Positions 9,121-17,312 of a DNA stretch of 64,000 bases are shown one piece after another. The notes under the pieces were generated by a model that ran no database searches, was not told the DNA's origin, and saw only the letters and a program-made list of their open reading frames with translations. The translations under genes and the position numbers were made by a program. The stretch spans positions 124,001-188,000 of the forward strand of contig NZ_FZOJ01000003.1 in NCBI RefSeq assembly GCF_900188145.1, in the 5' to 3' direction. Origin of the DNA: Anaerovirgula multivorans. GTDB taxonomy: Bacteria; Bacillota; Clostridia; Peptostreptococcales; Natronincolaceae. Positions within the stretch are counted from its first letter, which is position 1, and the number at the start of each line of letters is the position of its first letter.

Positions 9121-10271
9121 TGAAGGTCTTTATTGTTGATGGCCTAAGAACACCGGTAGGTAAGACAAAGGGTGCCCTGAAAAGCTTTTTACCAGAGGAA
9201 TTAGGGGGAATGGTTTTAAAAGGTTTACTTAAAAAACAATCACTTCCCACTAAAACTATAGATATGCTTATCATGGCAAATGCAGTCGGACCAGGTGGAA
9301 ATCTGGCCCGTCTTTCTTTATTGGAGGCAAATTTTCCAGTATCTATACCTGCTATTACCATAGACAATCAATGTGGTGGTGGGTTATCCTCCATCAATCT
9401 AGCTGCCTCACTCATTGAATCTCAACAATGTCATATGATTGTAGCGGGAGGTATGGAAAGTACTAGCTTAGCTCCTAAAAAGCAGTTTCATCCTATGGAT
9501 CCTCGTTTTGAAGGAGAAGATAAATATTTTGAGAGAGCTCCTTTCTCACCTGAAAAAATAGGTGATCCTGGTATGATAGAAGGGGCTGAAGCCACAGCTA
9601 AGTTAATGAAGATTTCAAGAGAAGAAATGGATCGATGGACCTTAGAAAGCCATAGGAGAGCCTTCGAGGCCACTGTATCAGGTGTATTAAAGGAATATAT
9701 TTTACCTGTAGAAACCTCCAAAGGCGTTATTAATAGGGATGAAGGTATAAGATCTAAAATGTCTATCAAACTTCTAGATAGGATGCCTTCCCTTTTAGAA
9801 AAAGGTAACATCACTGCAGGAAATGCATGTTTGACCCATGATGGTGCTGCAGTAGTGTTGCTGGCTTCAGAAACAGCCGTGAAAAACTACGGATTACAAC
9901 CAAAGGCTCAATTCATAAAAGGCCTTCATAGGGGTGGCGATCCAAACTATCCTCCCCTTGCTCCAATTGAAACAATTAAAAGCCTGCTGACACAGCTTAC
10001 ATTATCTATAGAGGACATAGATGCTGTAGAAATCAACGAGGCCTTTGCAGTGAAAATATTGGCCTGCTGTCAAGAATTAAATATATCCTTAAATAAAGTG
10101 AATATATTAGGCGGAGCCCTTGCCTATGGTCATCCCTACGGAGCCTCCGGCGCCATGATTCTACTGCATTTAATGAAGGTCTTAGAGTTAACAAAGAAAA
10201 ATAGAGGCTTAGCAGCTTTAGGCATCGGTGGTGGCCAAGGAGTTGCAGCAATAATAGAAATGTGTAGGTGA
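9120..10271 (+). CDS. Thiolase-family protein of the biotin-regulated operon (YhfS-like)
   Basis: Acetyl-CoA acetyltransferase fold, 383 residues, normal length. The acyl-accepting Cys85 (DNQCGGGLSS) and the catalytic His338 (AYGHPYGASG) are present, as is NEAFAV. The C-terminal active-site cysteine normally found in CxGGGxG is a glycine here (G368, in ALGIGGGQG). The enzyme may therefore catalyse a different half-reaction from a standard thiolase. Bacillus subtilis yhfU-yhfT-yhfS (bioY, ligase, thiolase) is a BirA-controlled operon of the same content, so I infer a role in biotin or pimelate-type acyl metabolism. Confidence 0.85.
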   Translation: MKVFIVDGLRTPVGKTKGALKSFLPEELGGMVLKGLLKKQSLPTKTIDMLIMANAVGPGGNLARLSLLEANFPVSIPAITIDNQCGGGLSSINLAASLIESQQCHMIVAGGMESTSLAPKKQFHPMDPRFEGEDKYFERAPFSPEKIGDPGMIEGAEATAKLMKISREEMDRWTLESHRRAFEATVSGVLKEYILPVETSKGVINRDEGIRSKMSIKLLDRMPSLLEKGNITAGNACLTHDGAAVVLLASETAVKNYGLQPKAQFIKGLHRGGDPNYPPLAPIETIKSLLTQLTLSIEDIDAVEINEAFAVKILACCQELNISLNKVNILGGALAYGHPYGASGAMILLHLMKVLELTKKNRGLAALGIGGGQGVAAIIEMCR

Positions 10272-11596
10272 TCCTATTGTTGATATACGAAAATCTATTT
10301 AAGTGGAAAGAAACCCAGCCTGATAAATTGGCTTTAGCATATGCTGATACTATGGTTTCCTATAGAGAATTGTATGAGAAAAGTTCTGCTATCGCCCGTT
10401 CCTTTGCAGCTACTTTGAAAAAGGGAGACAAAATTGTACTCATCAAGAAAAATCCTCTGCAGCAAATGCTATGGTTTTTGGGTGCCGCTATGGCTGGGGT
10501 TATCCCTGTATTAATAGATATTGAGACACCAGAGGGTGTAAGGGAACAAATATCTCAGTTAATCAAACCAACGCTTTTTATTGATGAAGCATTCTTTTTT
10601 TCCGCTCCCCTTACCTCTGCTCTGCCACAAGTGAAAAAGGAAGATGTTTTTTTAGGTGCCTTAACCTCAGGGACAACAGGGATTCCTAAGGTAATATGGC
10701 GGGATCATGAAAGCTGGTCAGCTGCATTTTCTCATCAAAGTGAAGTTTTTCATATTGGACCTAACGACAATCTCTATTTAGCAGGATCTCTAGTTTATAC
10801 TGCAAATTTAAACAGCTGCCTTCACATGCTTTATGAGGGAGGTACTATTTATTTTGCTAAAAGAAAAACCCCTAAAACCTGGGTCAATGAAATAGAAGCC
10901 TTTGGTATTACTTCTATTTTCATGGTTCCAAGTCACTATCAATTGTTGTTAAAAGTGCTGAAAAAGCCAAGTCATACTATCAAATCTATTGTAAGTGCAG
11001 GAGCTAAAATCCAAGTACCCACAGTAAAAGATCTAATGGTCTATTTTCCTAATGCTCACATTACTGAATACTATGGTACCAGTGAACTTGGTCATATTAC
11101 CTTCATTACGGCTAAAGAGCTTTTGTCCAAACCTGATTCGGTAGGCAGAACTTTTCCAATGGTTAATTTCCATTTAAAAGAGGATGAGATATGGGTAGAT
11201 AGCCCCTATACTGCACCAGCATATAGAAACCATCCTACTGTAGGAGACATTGGGAAAATCGATGTAGAAGGTTACCTGTACCTATTTGGCAGAAAAAATG
11301 ACATGATCAATAAAGGCGGTACTAAAATCATTCCAAGTCATATCGAAAAAGTGTTAATCGATTGTGAAGGAATTGAAGAAGTAGCAATTATAGGGAAAAA
11401 GCATGCTTCTAAAGGAGAAATCCTAGTAGCTTATATTGTGAAGAAAGATACTAAGCTCACTTCTCATCAACTAAAGGAATATTGTAGAAATCATCTTTTG
11501 AAACATGAAAGACCTCAAAAAATCTATTTTATAGAGAAACTCCCAAGAAACACCAGTGGGAAGATTGATAGAGAGCAGTTAAAATTTTTTATCTAG
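10268..11596 (+). CDS. AMP-forming acyl-CoA ligase of the biotin-regulated operon (YhfT-like)
   Basis: Adenylate-forming enzyme that would activate a carboxylic acid with ATP for transfer to CoA. The 442 residues carry the ANL motifs: LTSGTTGIPK (phosphate loop), TEYYGTSELG, GDIGKIDVEGYLYLFGR, and the C-terminal catalytic Lys in PRNTSGKIDRE. It is shorter than long-chain acyl-CoA ligases, mainly at the N-terminus. A GTG start overlaps the thiolase stop; TTG codons at 10277 and 10280 sit better behind AGGTGAT, so the exact start is uncertain. The substrate is unknown; the operon context suggests a biotin-related acid. Confidence 0.85.
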   Translation: MILLLIYENLFKWKETQPDKLALAYADTMVSYRELYEKSSAIARSFAATLKKGDKIVLIKKNPLQQMLWFLGAAMAGVIPVLIDIETPEGVREQISQLIKPTLFIDEAFFFSAPLTSALPQVKKEDVFLGALTSGTTGIPKVIWRDHESWSAAFSHQSEVFHIGPNDNLYLAGSLVYTANLNSCLHMLYEGGTIYFAKRKTPKTWVNEIEAFGITSIFMVPSHYQLLLKVLKKPSHTIKSIVSAGAKIQVPTVKDLMVYFPNAHITEYYGTSELGHITFITAKELLSKPDSVGRTFPMVNFHLKEDEIWVDSPYTAPAYRNHPTVGDIGKIDVEGYLYLFGRKNDMINKGGTKIIPSHIEKVLIDCEGIEEVAIIGKKHASKGEILVAYIVKKDTKLTSHQLKEYCRNHLLKHERPQKIYFIEKLPRNTSGKIDREQLKFFI

Positions 11597-11619
11597 CAAA
11601 CAACCTTTGACTGATTCTA

Positions 11620-12576
11620 CTACCAGTATATGTTTTCTACCATTACCGCCTTTGCCCCTAACTTTACATTTTTTAACACCCATTTTTTATATTCCTGAAA
11701 TCCTGTTCTATCTACAATATATCCTATATGTTCTTTTCCTCCAGATGCATTTTTATCTATATATTCTTCAATATAACCATAGGTGTTCTGTATGATTTTA
11801 ATGATGCTTTCTTCATCAACCCAAATAATAAATTCCCTTGCAATCCTTGGGTTTTTCTTTCCTGTCCTACCCATTATGACAAGCTTATAATATTTTTCAT
11901 GACTTCTAGTCCATGCAGAAGTAGGACACTTTCCTACACATTCACCGCATCCAATACACCTTTCATGATCTCTTACAGCTTTATAATTCTCAAAGCTAAG
12001 GGCTCCTGTAGCTCTTTTTTTACAGTTGTCAACACAGGCTTGACATCCTATACATCTATAGGCTTCGTACTGGGGTTTTGTCATTCCTATTATTCCAAAA
12101 TCATGCATTCTTGATTTAATACAGTCATTTGGACATCCTGTGAGGGCTATTTTTACATGATAATCATTCGGAAAGATTACCTCCTCTATTTTTTTAGCAA
12201 AACTAGTGGTATTATAATTAGCAAAAGGGCAAACATTATTTCCTATACAGGCTGCTACGTTTCTTGTTCCTGCTGCAGGATATCCAGTATTTGGACTAAT
12301 TTGATTGATATCGAGTCCTTCAATGACAGGTTGTAGTGCCTTATTTACTTCTGGTATATGTTTCATAGAAATACCAGGGATCTCAAATCCCTGTCTAGTA
12401 GTAATGTGTAATGTTCCATTTCCATACTTTTCAGCTATTTCTTGTAGCATGATTAAATATTTTGCATCTATATGTCCTCCAGGAACCCTAATTCTTGCAG
12501 CAGTTTTTCCTCTTTCCTTCGTCACTCTAAAGGCGTTTTTTTTTAACTTCTTCGTATTAATATCCATTTTCTCCAC
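11620..12576 (-). CDS. asrC: Anaerobic sulfite reductase subunit C
   Basis: Siroheme and iron-sulfur catalytic subunit that reduces sulfite to sulfide. The 318 residues include the siroheme/4Fe-4S pattern CIGNNVCPFA followed by CPNDC, and two ferredoxin-type clusters (CIGCQACVDNC and CIGCGECVGKC). A short N-terminal half is typical of AsrC. It starts 3 bp after asrB ends and is the last gene of the asrABC transcript. It converges on the ligase gene 23 bp away. Confidence 0.95.
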   Translation of the reverse strand: MEKMDINTKKLKKNAFRVTKERGKTAARIRVPGGHIDAKYLIMLQEIAEKYGNGTLHITTRQGFEIPGISMKHIPEVNKALQPVIEGLDINQISPNTGYPAAGTRNVAACIGNNVCPFANYNTTSFAKKIEEVIFPNDYHVKIALTGCPNDCIKSRMHDFGIIGMTKPQYEAYRCIGCQACVDNCKKRATGALSFENYKAVRDHERCIGCGECVGKCPTSAWTRSHEKYYKLVIMGRTGKKNPRIAREFIIWVDEESIIKIIQNTYGYIEEYIDKNASGGKEHIGYIVDRTGFQEYKKWVLKNVKLGAKAVMVENIYW

Positions 12577-12579
12577 CTC

Positions 12580-13374
12580 CTAGTCCAGTAATTCTTTTGC
12601 TTTAATATAGTTGAAAACAGGTCCCTCTAAACAAATGTAAGTATCATTAATTTTACAGTGTCCACACTTACCAATCCCACAACACATTTTTCTTTCATAA
12701 GAAACCCAAATATTTTCTTCTTTTATGCCTTTGTTTATAAATTCTTGAACAGTAAATTTCATCATAATAGGAGGCCCTACCACAATAACATTTGCTTCAC
12801 GAATGTTTTCAATCTCCAATTTTTTTACATATTCAGTGATCAATCCTACATTCCCATCATAGCCTTCTTCTTCCTTGTCTACGGTTACAGTGGTTTCTAT
12901 TTTGGGGTTCCATTGTTTAAAGCTTTCTTTAAACAATATATCACTGGAGGATTTAAAACCACAAATCAATGAAAATTTCTTGATGCTATCGATATGATTT
13001 GAAAAATAATCAATGATTCCTTTTACTGGAGCAAGTCCAGTACCTCCTGCCGCTACGATCAACTCTTTATCTTTGTAAATATTTACATCAAACCCATTTC
13101 CATAAGGTCCTCTCATAAAAAGATATTGTCCAGGATAGAACGTATGGATGACATCTGTAACCTTACCCACTTTTCTGATTGTAAGATCTACATAGTCTGT
13201 TCCGATTTCGTTAACTGAAATAGGAGCTTCCCCATATTTGGGAATAGATACTTCAAAGAATTGTCCCGGCTTGACATCTCCCGTAAATTCCATTCTAAAA
13301 GTATAATCAATATCTGTATGAGGTTTTATATTTATTATCTTGGATCTAAAAGGCAGATACATGTTATTTTCCAC
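12580..13374 (-). CDS. asrB: Anaerobic sulfite reductase subunit B
   Basis: FAD/NAD(P)H-binding electron-transfer subunit that feeds AsrA and AsrC. The 264 residues resemble dihydroorotate dehydrogenase electron-transfer subunits: an FAD domain (VGKVTDVIHTFYPGQYLFMRG), a nucleotide-binding segment (AAGGTGLAPV) and a C-terminal 2Fe-2S motif (CGIGKCGHC with a later Cys). The GTG start directly follows the asrA stop and has GGGGG about 9 nt upstream, so translation is coupled. Confidence 0.95.
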   Translation of the reverse strand: MENNMYLPFRSKIINIKPHTDIDYTFRMEFTGDVKPGQFFEVSIPKYGEAPISVNEIGTDYVDLTIRKVGKVTDVIHTFYPGQYLFMRGPYGNGFDVNIYKDKELIVAAGGTGLAPVKGIIDYFSNHIDSIKKFSLICGFKSSSDILFKESFKQWNPKIETTVTVDKEEEGYDGNVGLITEYVKKLEIENIREANVIVVGPPIMMKFTVQEFINKGIKEENIWVSYERKMCCGIGKCGHCKINDTYICLEGPVFNYIKAKELLD

Positions 13375-14379
13375 TTATATTTCCCCCTTCACTACTTTAT
13401 TTAACTTATTTACACAATTAGAAAATGAAATATATTCAGGACATGCATCATCACAACGTCCACAGCCTACACACATATGGTATCCAAACCTCTTATTGAA
13501 ATCATAGATTTTATGCATCACTTTGAATCTCATTCTATCTCCCTTATCTTTTCTAAACTCATGTCCTCCTGCCATTGTTGTAAATCCATCTACCTGACAG
13601 GATGCCCATACTCGCCTTCTTTCTCCGGTATTAACATTGTCTTTATAGAAAATGTCTTGCATGGTGAAACAACCACATGTTCCACATACTGTATTGCATC
13701 TGCCACAGGCAATACAGCGAGAAGCATATTCCTCCCATATAGGCGATTTAAATATGGATATATCTAAATCCTTTGGAACATTAGCTGTTACTTCATTTTT
13801 TTCTATAAAACTTGGAGATACTTCCTCTGATTTTCCATTATGAAGATAGGATAAAAATTCCTCCTCCTTCACCTCAATGAATAGGATATCTCCCTTTCTT
13901 TTTATAAATAAAGAATAATCCTTGGTTTCATTCGTATTCATACTTACACAAAAACAGTTTTCAAAGCTTTTTTCACACTGCATAAGGACAAATTTTACTT
14001 TTTCCCTCAATCTTCTATAATAATAATCCTCTCCACCATTTTTTAAGTATATTTCATCAAGCCTCTTAACAGCATGTATATCACAGCTTCTTAGAAATAT
14101 TAATATCTTTTTATCATTAAACTTAGGTTCTATCACCTCATCTTCTGTAAAATAAAAGAGTGTCTGAGTGATCGGAAGTATTACTTCCTTGGGAGAATAA
14201 TGTGACTTTTGATCAAATTCAATGTCCTCTATATCATGTATTTCATCGTATCTTACCATATTGGTATCTGAATAAGTTCCTTTGTTTTTGAAAAGCTTTG
14301 GAGCATATACTGTATATTCTTTTTTTAGTTCTTCAAATATGTTTTTGAATTCAGTTAAATTTAGAGAAAATCCCATCAT
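13375..14379 (-). CDS. asrA: Anaerobic sulfite reductase subunit A
   Basis: 4Fe-4S electron carrier subunit of the dissimilatory-type anaerobic sulfite reductase. The 334 residues have an N-terminal region common to this family and two ferredoxin clusters near the C-terminus (CIACGRCNTVC and CVGCGRCDDAC). AAAGGAGGTAAC precedes two adjacent ATG codons at 14379 and 14376; either may be used. It is the first gene of the asr operon and is read away from the Crp/Fnr-type regulator gene. Confidence 0.95.
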   Translation of the reverse strand: MMGFSLNLTEFKNIFEELKKEYTVYAPKLFKNKGTYSDTNMVRYDEIHDIEDIEFDQKSHYSPKEVILPITQTLFYFTEDEVIEPKFNDKKILIFLRSCDIHAVKRLDEIYLKNGGEDYYYRRLREKVKFVLMQCEKSFENCFCVSMNTNETKDYSLFIKRKGDILFIEVKEEEFLSYLHNGKSEEVSPSFIEKNEVTANVPKDLDISIFKSPIWEEYASRCIACGRCNTVCGTCGCFTMQDIFYKDNVNTGERRRVWASCQVDGFTTMAGGHEFRKDKGDRMRFKVMHKIYDFNKRFGYHMCVGCGRCDDACPEYISFSNCVNKLNKVVKGEI

Positions 14380-14540
14380 TTGTTACCTCCTTTGTTTTTT
14401 CTTTTTTGTTAGCTATATGCCAGTAAGTCCATCCTATAGAATTTCCTATGACTACATTGTTAATTTTATGACTATATGCAATAAGAAAACCCCCTTATGT
14501 TATGTTGTTTATAAAATAACACGAAAAAAGAAAAAGGACC

Positions 14541-14554
14541 GTGATGATCATCAC
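14541..14554. promoter_or_regulatory. Perfect palindrome with Crp-like spacing between asrA and its regulator
   Basis: GTGATGATCATCAC is a perfect 14-bp palindrome. Its GTGA-N6-TCAC layout matches Crp-type operators. It overlaps the stop codon of the regulator gene and lies 160 bp upstream of asrA. An alternative is that it helps end the regulator transcript, since a T-rich stretch follows. I found no strong promoter boxes in 14380-14540. Confidence 0.4.
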
Positions 14555-15240
14555 ACTCCTCTAAAATATACAGATAATTGTTCTCTATCCTTTACCACGA
14601 TTTTTTTATTTTTATATTCGATAAGACCTTGTCGGTTTAAGCTTTTAAGACATTTGGAAACAGTTTCTCTAGTACTACCTAACATATCTGCTAAATAAGT
14701 GATACTTATATCTAAATTTATTAATATCCCCTCTTCTATTTCTACTCCATAATCTTTGCTTAGTTTCCAAAGTTTTGCTGCCAATTTTTTATCAATCTTT
14801 ATAGGAATCGTATTTTTAAGCTGTCTATAAAGTCTTCTGATTTTTTTGTCCATAGAATGAACCACTCTTTGAGTCAATTTGAAGTCCATAGACATCGCCT
14901 TAAGAAAAATTTCTTTATCAATCCCTAAAATCCAACTATCCTCGAAAGCTTCACAGTTTGCAGATGCCGACATACTATCCAATATCACTTCGTTCATGAT
15001 CTGTCCCTTATCCAATATATATATGACTCTTTTTTGTCCTATTTCAGACAGTCTAAATATGGTTAATTTTCCCTCAATTATTATGTATATGCTATTCACT
15101 ATATCTCGTTCAGAGAATAATATTTCTCCCTTTTTAAGCTTAGTTTTAAAAGAAGATGATGATAAAAGTTCAATACATTCTTTATTTAAATCTTTAAACA
15201 ACTCTAACTTTTGAATGAAATCCTTGATTGACTCCTCCAC
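14551..15240 (-). CDS. Crp/Fnr-family transcriptional regulator of the asr region
   Basis: Cyclic-nucleotide-binding-fold regulator, about 229 residues. The N-terminal beta-roll (LFSERDIVNSIYIIIEGKLT) is followed by a long helix and a winged helix-turn-helix (ITYLADMLGSTRETVSKCLK). There is no N-terminal Fnr-type cysteine cluster, so it is not a classic oxygen sensor. I chose the GTG at 15240, which has AGGAG 8 nt upstream; a GTG at 15249 falls inside that site. It is located upstream of asrABC in the same direction and is a plausible activator of sulfite reduction. Confidence 0.85.
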   Translation of the reverse strand: MEESIKDFIQKLELFKDLNKECIELLSSSSFKTKLKKGEILFSERDIVNSIYIIIEGKLTIFRLSEIGQKRVIYILDKGQIMNEVILDSMSASANCEAFEDSWILGIDKEIFLKAMSMDFKLTQRVVHSMDKKIRRLYRQLKNTIPIKIDKKLAAKLWKLSKDYGVEIEEGILINLDISITYLADMLGSTRETVSKCLKSLNRQGLIEYKNKKIVVKDREQLSVYFRGV

Positions 15241-15293
15241 TAAAACCACTCCTGTTCCACCTCTGGATCATATGTACTGATTGTTTTAACGTA

Positions 15294-15302
15294 ATTATAA
15301 CA
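15294..15302 (-). promoter_or_regulatory. Extended -10 promoter for the Crp/Fnr-type gene
   Basis: On the minus strand TGTTATAAT forms a TGn-extended -10 box about 55 nt before the chosen start codon. No good -35 box was found. Confidence 0.4.
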
Positions 15303-15413
15303 TTATTGTTTTTTGTTTTCACCAAATTTTTAACAATAGACAACAAAGACTTTTTTATTATTTATAGTTTTATCTCTATTTTTTAAACGTATATTTTATG
15401 GGGGGCGATTTTT

Positions 15414-16343
15414 ATGCTAATGGTTCTTTCAGGAGTTTTCACTGGTTTAGGTTTATTTTTGCTGGGAATGCGATTTTTGACTGAGGGTCTTCATCAGATT
15501 ACCTCTAGTAGACTAAAGGATGTAATGAAAAATATACATCTTCATCCCTTGATAGGGATTTTGATTGGCATCATTACTACTACCCTTTTACAGTCCAGCA
15601 GTGGAACAACCATTATCGTAGTTGGTTTGGTTGAAGCAAATCTATTAAACCTTTATCAGGCTACCTCTATTATTATGGGAGCCAATATTGGCACTACTAT
15701 TACGGCACAGCTTATTGCTTTTCAGCCTAACAAGTATATTTTTGTGCCTTTCTTAATAGGGCTTATTTTATCCTTTAATAAAAAAAACAGGAAGCTTCGT
15801 TTTCTAGGGGAATCTCTTTTAGGCTTCAGCTTAATCTTCATCGGGATTGATTTGTTAAGTAAAGGTGTTTCTCCTCTACAAAATCTTATACGATTTCAAG
15901 AAGTTTTGGCAGAGTTTGGAAAAACCCCTATTTTAGGCGTAGTTATGGGATTTTGTACTACTGCTATTATCCAGAGCAGCAGCACAGGGGTAGCCATTCT
16001 TCAATCCTTAGCTTCAAATCGTTTAATTACTCTTCCTGCAGCAATAGCTATTCTTCTAGGACAAAACGTTGGCACCTGTGTTACTACACTACTATCAAGC
16101 ATTCATCTCACCGCCATAGGAAAAAGAGCGGCTTTTATTCATCTGCTCTTTAATCTCCTTGGTGTCATCATTATTTTTCCTTTTGTTAATATTTTAGCTA
16201 GTATTTCTTCTTCATTGTCCCCTTACAACGCTGCTAGACAAATTGCTCATGCCCATAGTCTATTTAATGTCATAACTACCATCCTTTTTATTCCTTTTAT
16301 ATCTTTCTTTGTAAAGACATCCGAATTTATTATAAAGGATTGA
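15414..16343 (+). CDS. Na/Pi-cotransporter family protein
   Basis: Sodium-coupled phosphate transporter of the NptA/YqeW type in the cytoplasmic membrane. The 309 residues are almost all membrane helices and contain the duplicated core with two QSSS motifs (TLLQSSSGTT and AIIQSSSTG). The C-terminal PhoU-like domain found in longer members is absent. GGGGGGCG precedes the ATG. It diverges from the Crp/Fnr-type gene across a 170-bp gap and appears to be a single-gene transcript. Confidence 0.9.
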   Translation: MLMVLSGVFTGLGLFLLGMRFLTEGLHQITSSRLKDVMKNIHLHPLIGILIGIITTTLLQSSSGTTIIVVGLVEANLLNLYQATSIIMGANIGTTITAQLIAFQPNKYIFVPFLIGLILSFNKKNRKLRFLGESLLGFSLIFIGIDLLSKGVSPLQNLIRFQEVLAEFGKTPILGVVMGFCTTAIIQSSSTGVAILQSLASNRLITLPAAIAILLGQNVGTCVTTLLSSIHLTAIGKRAAFIHLLFNLLGVIIIFPFVNILASISSSLSPYNAARQIAHAHSLFNVITTILFIPFISFFVKTSEFIIKD

Positions 16344-16874
16344 AAAGACTGTTAGATCAATCTTTTCATCCATCATGATAGATACCAAACAGTATTCTGG
16401 TACAATACACTGTAGTTCGAACATCCTGCTTAACAAATATCAACCGTCATAATATTTTGATTCTATTTTTTCTAGTTTGTGTAATAATAAAGTTTTTCCT
16501 CATTATCAATAGTCATCTTAACCCCTTGTTTAAACTTATAATATTTCGTTTTACTATAATCTACAACTTGCATTAAATGATCAGATGCAATAAACATATA
16601 TAAACTCATAAAAAGAAAACCCCTTTATAAAAAAAAGTTAATCTTCAGTTTCATTCTCTTCATTAATGCATTTTATATCGTCCAAAAAAAGAAAAGACGC
16701 AACAAAAATCGTTATCCGTCATTGTAGGGACGACCTGTGGTCGTTCGAATGTATATGGAATTAGGCGACCACAGGTCGCCCCTACTCATGTCTCATTTTT
16801 CATCTACTATGCCAATTACTTAAAGGTGCTTGAAGGTGCAATTTACACCTTTTTAGGTTTAGTTAATCTGTTTA
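16344..16874. other. Intergenic region without a supported gene
   Basis: A weak imperfect hairpin follows the transporter stop (about 16338-16372) and may end that transcript. The 62-bp palindromic repeat sits at 16724-16785. I see no other gene, RNA or coding remnant. Confidence 0.6.
16724..16785. repeat. 62-bp palindromic repeat, copy 1
   Basis: Ends GTAGGGACGACCTGTGG and GGCGACCACAGGTCGCCC form about 20-bp inverted arms. A second copy of the same total length lies at 40339-40400. The layout is that of a small non-autonomous hairpin element. Confidence 0.75.
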
Positions 16875-17144
16875 TCATTCTTTTTCTACTTTTCCTAGAT
16901 ATATAAATAAATAGAAAGTACCATAGATAAATAAGCTTAATAGAAAGAAGTATAGAGTAAAGGTAATCGCTAGTTTATCTATACTAAACAGCAGAAATTT
17001 TATTAGTTCTAAAGGATTAAAAATCACATCCCAAGAGTTAAATCGAATAAACCTTCCTAAATAGATGGCATATCCACTAAGTAGATGAACAGCGGTTACA
17101 AACATCCATCCTACCCTTTTTCCTTTCTTCTTTTCAATGTACAT
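16875..17144 (-). pseudogene. DUF1361-type membrane protein, C-terminal part only
   Basis: The 89 residues contain GYAIYLGRFIRFNSWD, a hallmark of the DUF1361 membrane proteins, followed by two predicted helices. Those proteins are usually over 200 residues, so the N-terminal half is missing. Only 168 bp separate it from the next gene, too little to hold the lost part. A GGAG lies 9 nt before the ATG, so the short protein could still be made. Function of the family is unknown. I favour a truncated remnant. Confidence 0.55.
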
Positions 17145-17312
17145 AGTCTCTGACTCCGTTATCAGTCAAAAGCCTCAAATATAGCCTTTTAGTGTATAAA
17201 AAACACAATAGCCAGTTATTCACTTGTACTCGTATTTGAAAAATACCTATCATAACACTTTATTACCCACTTTATACTCAAGCCATAATTCTATGCATAG
17301 CCTAATCCAAAT

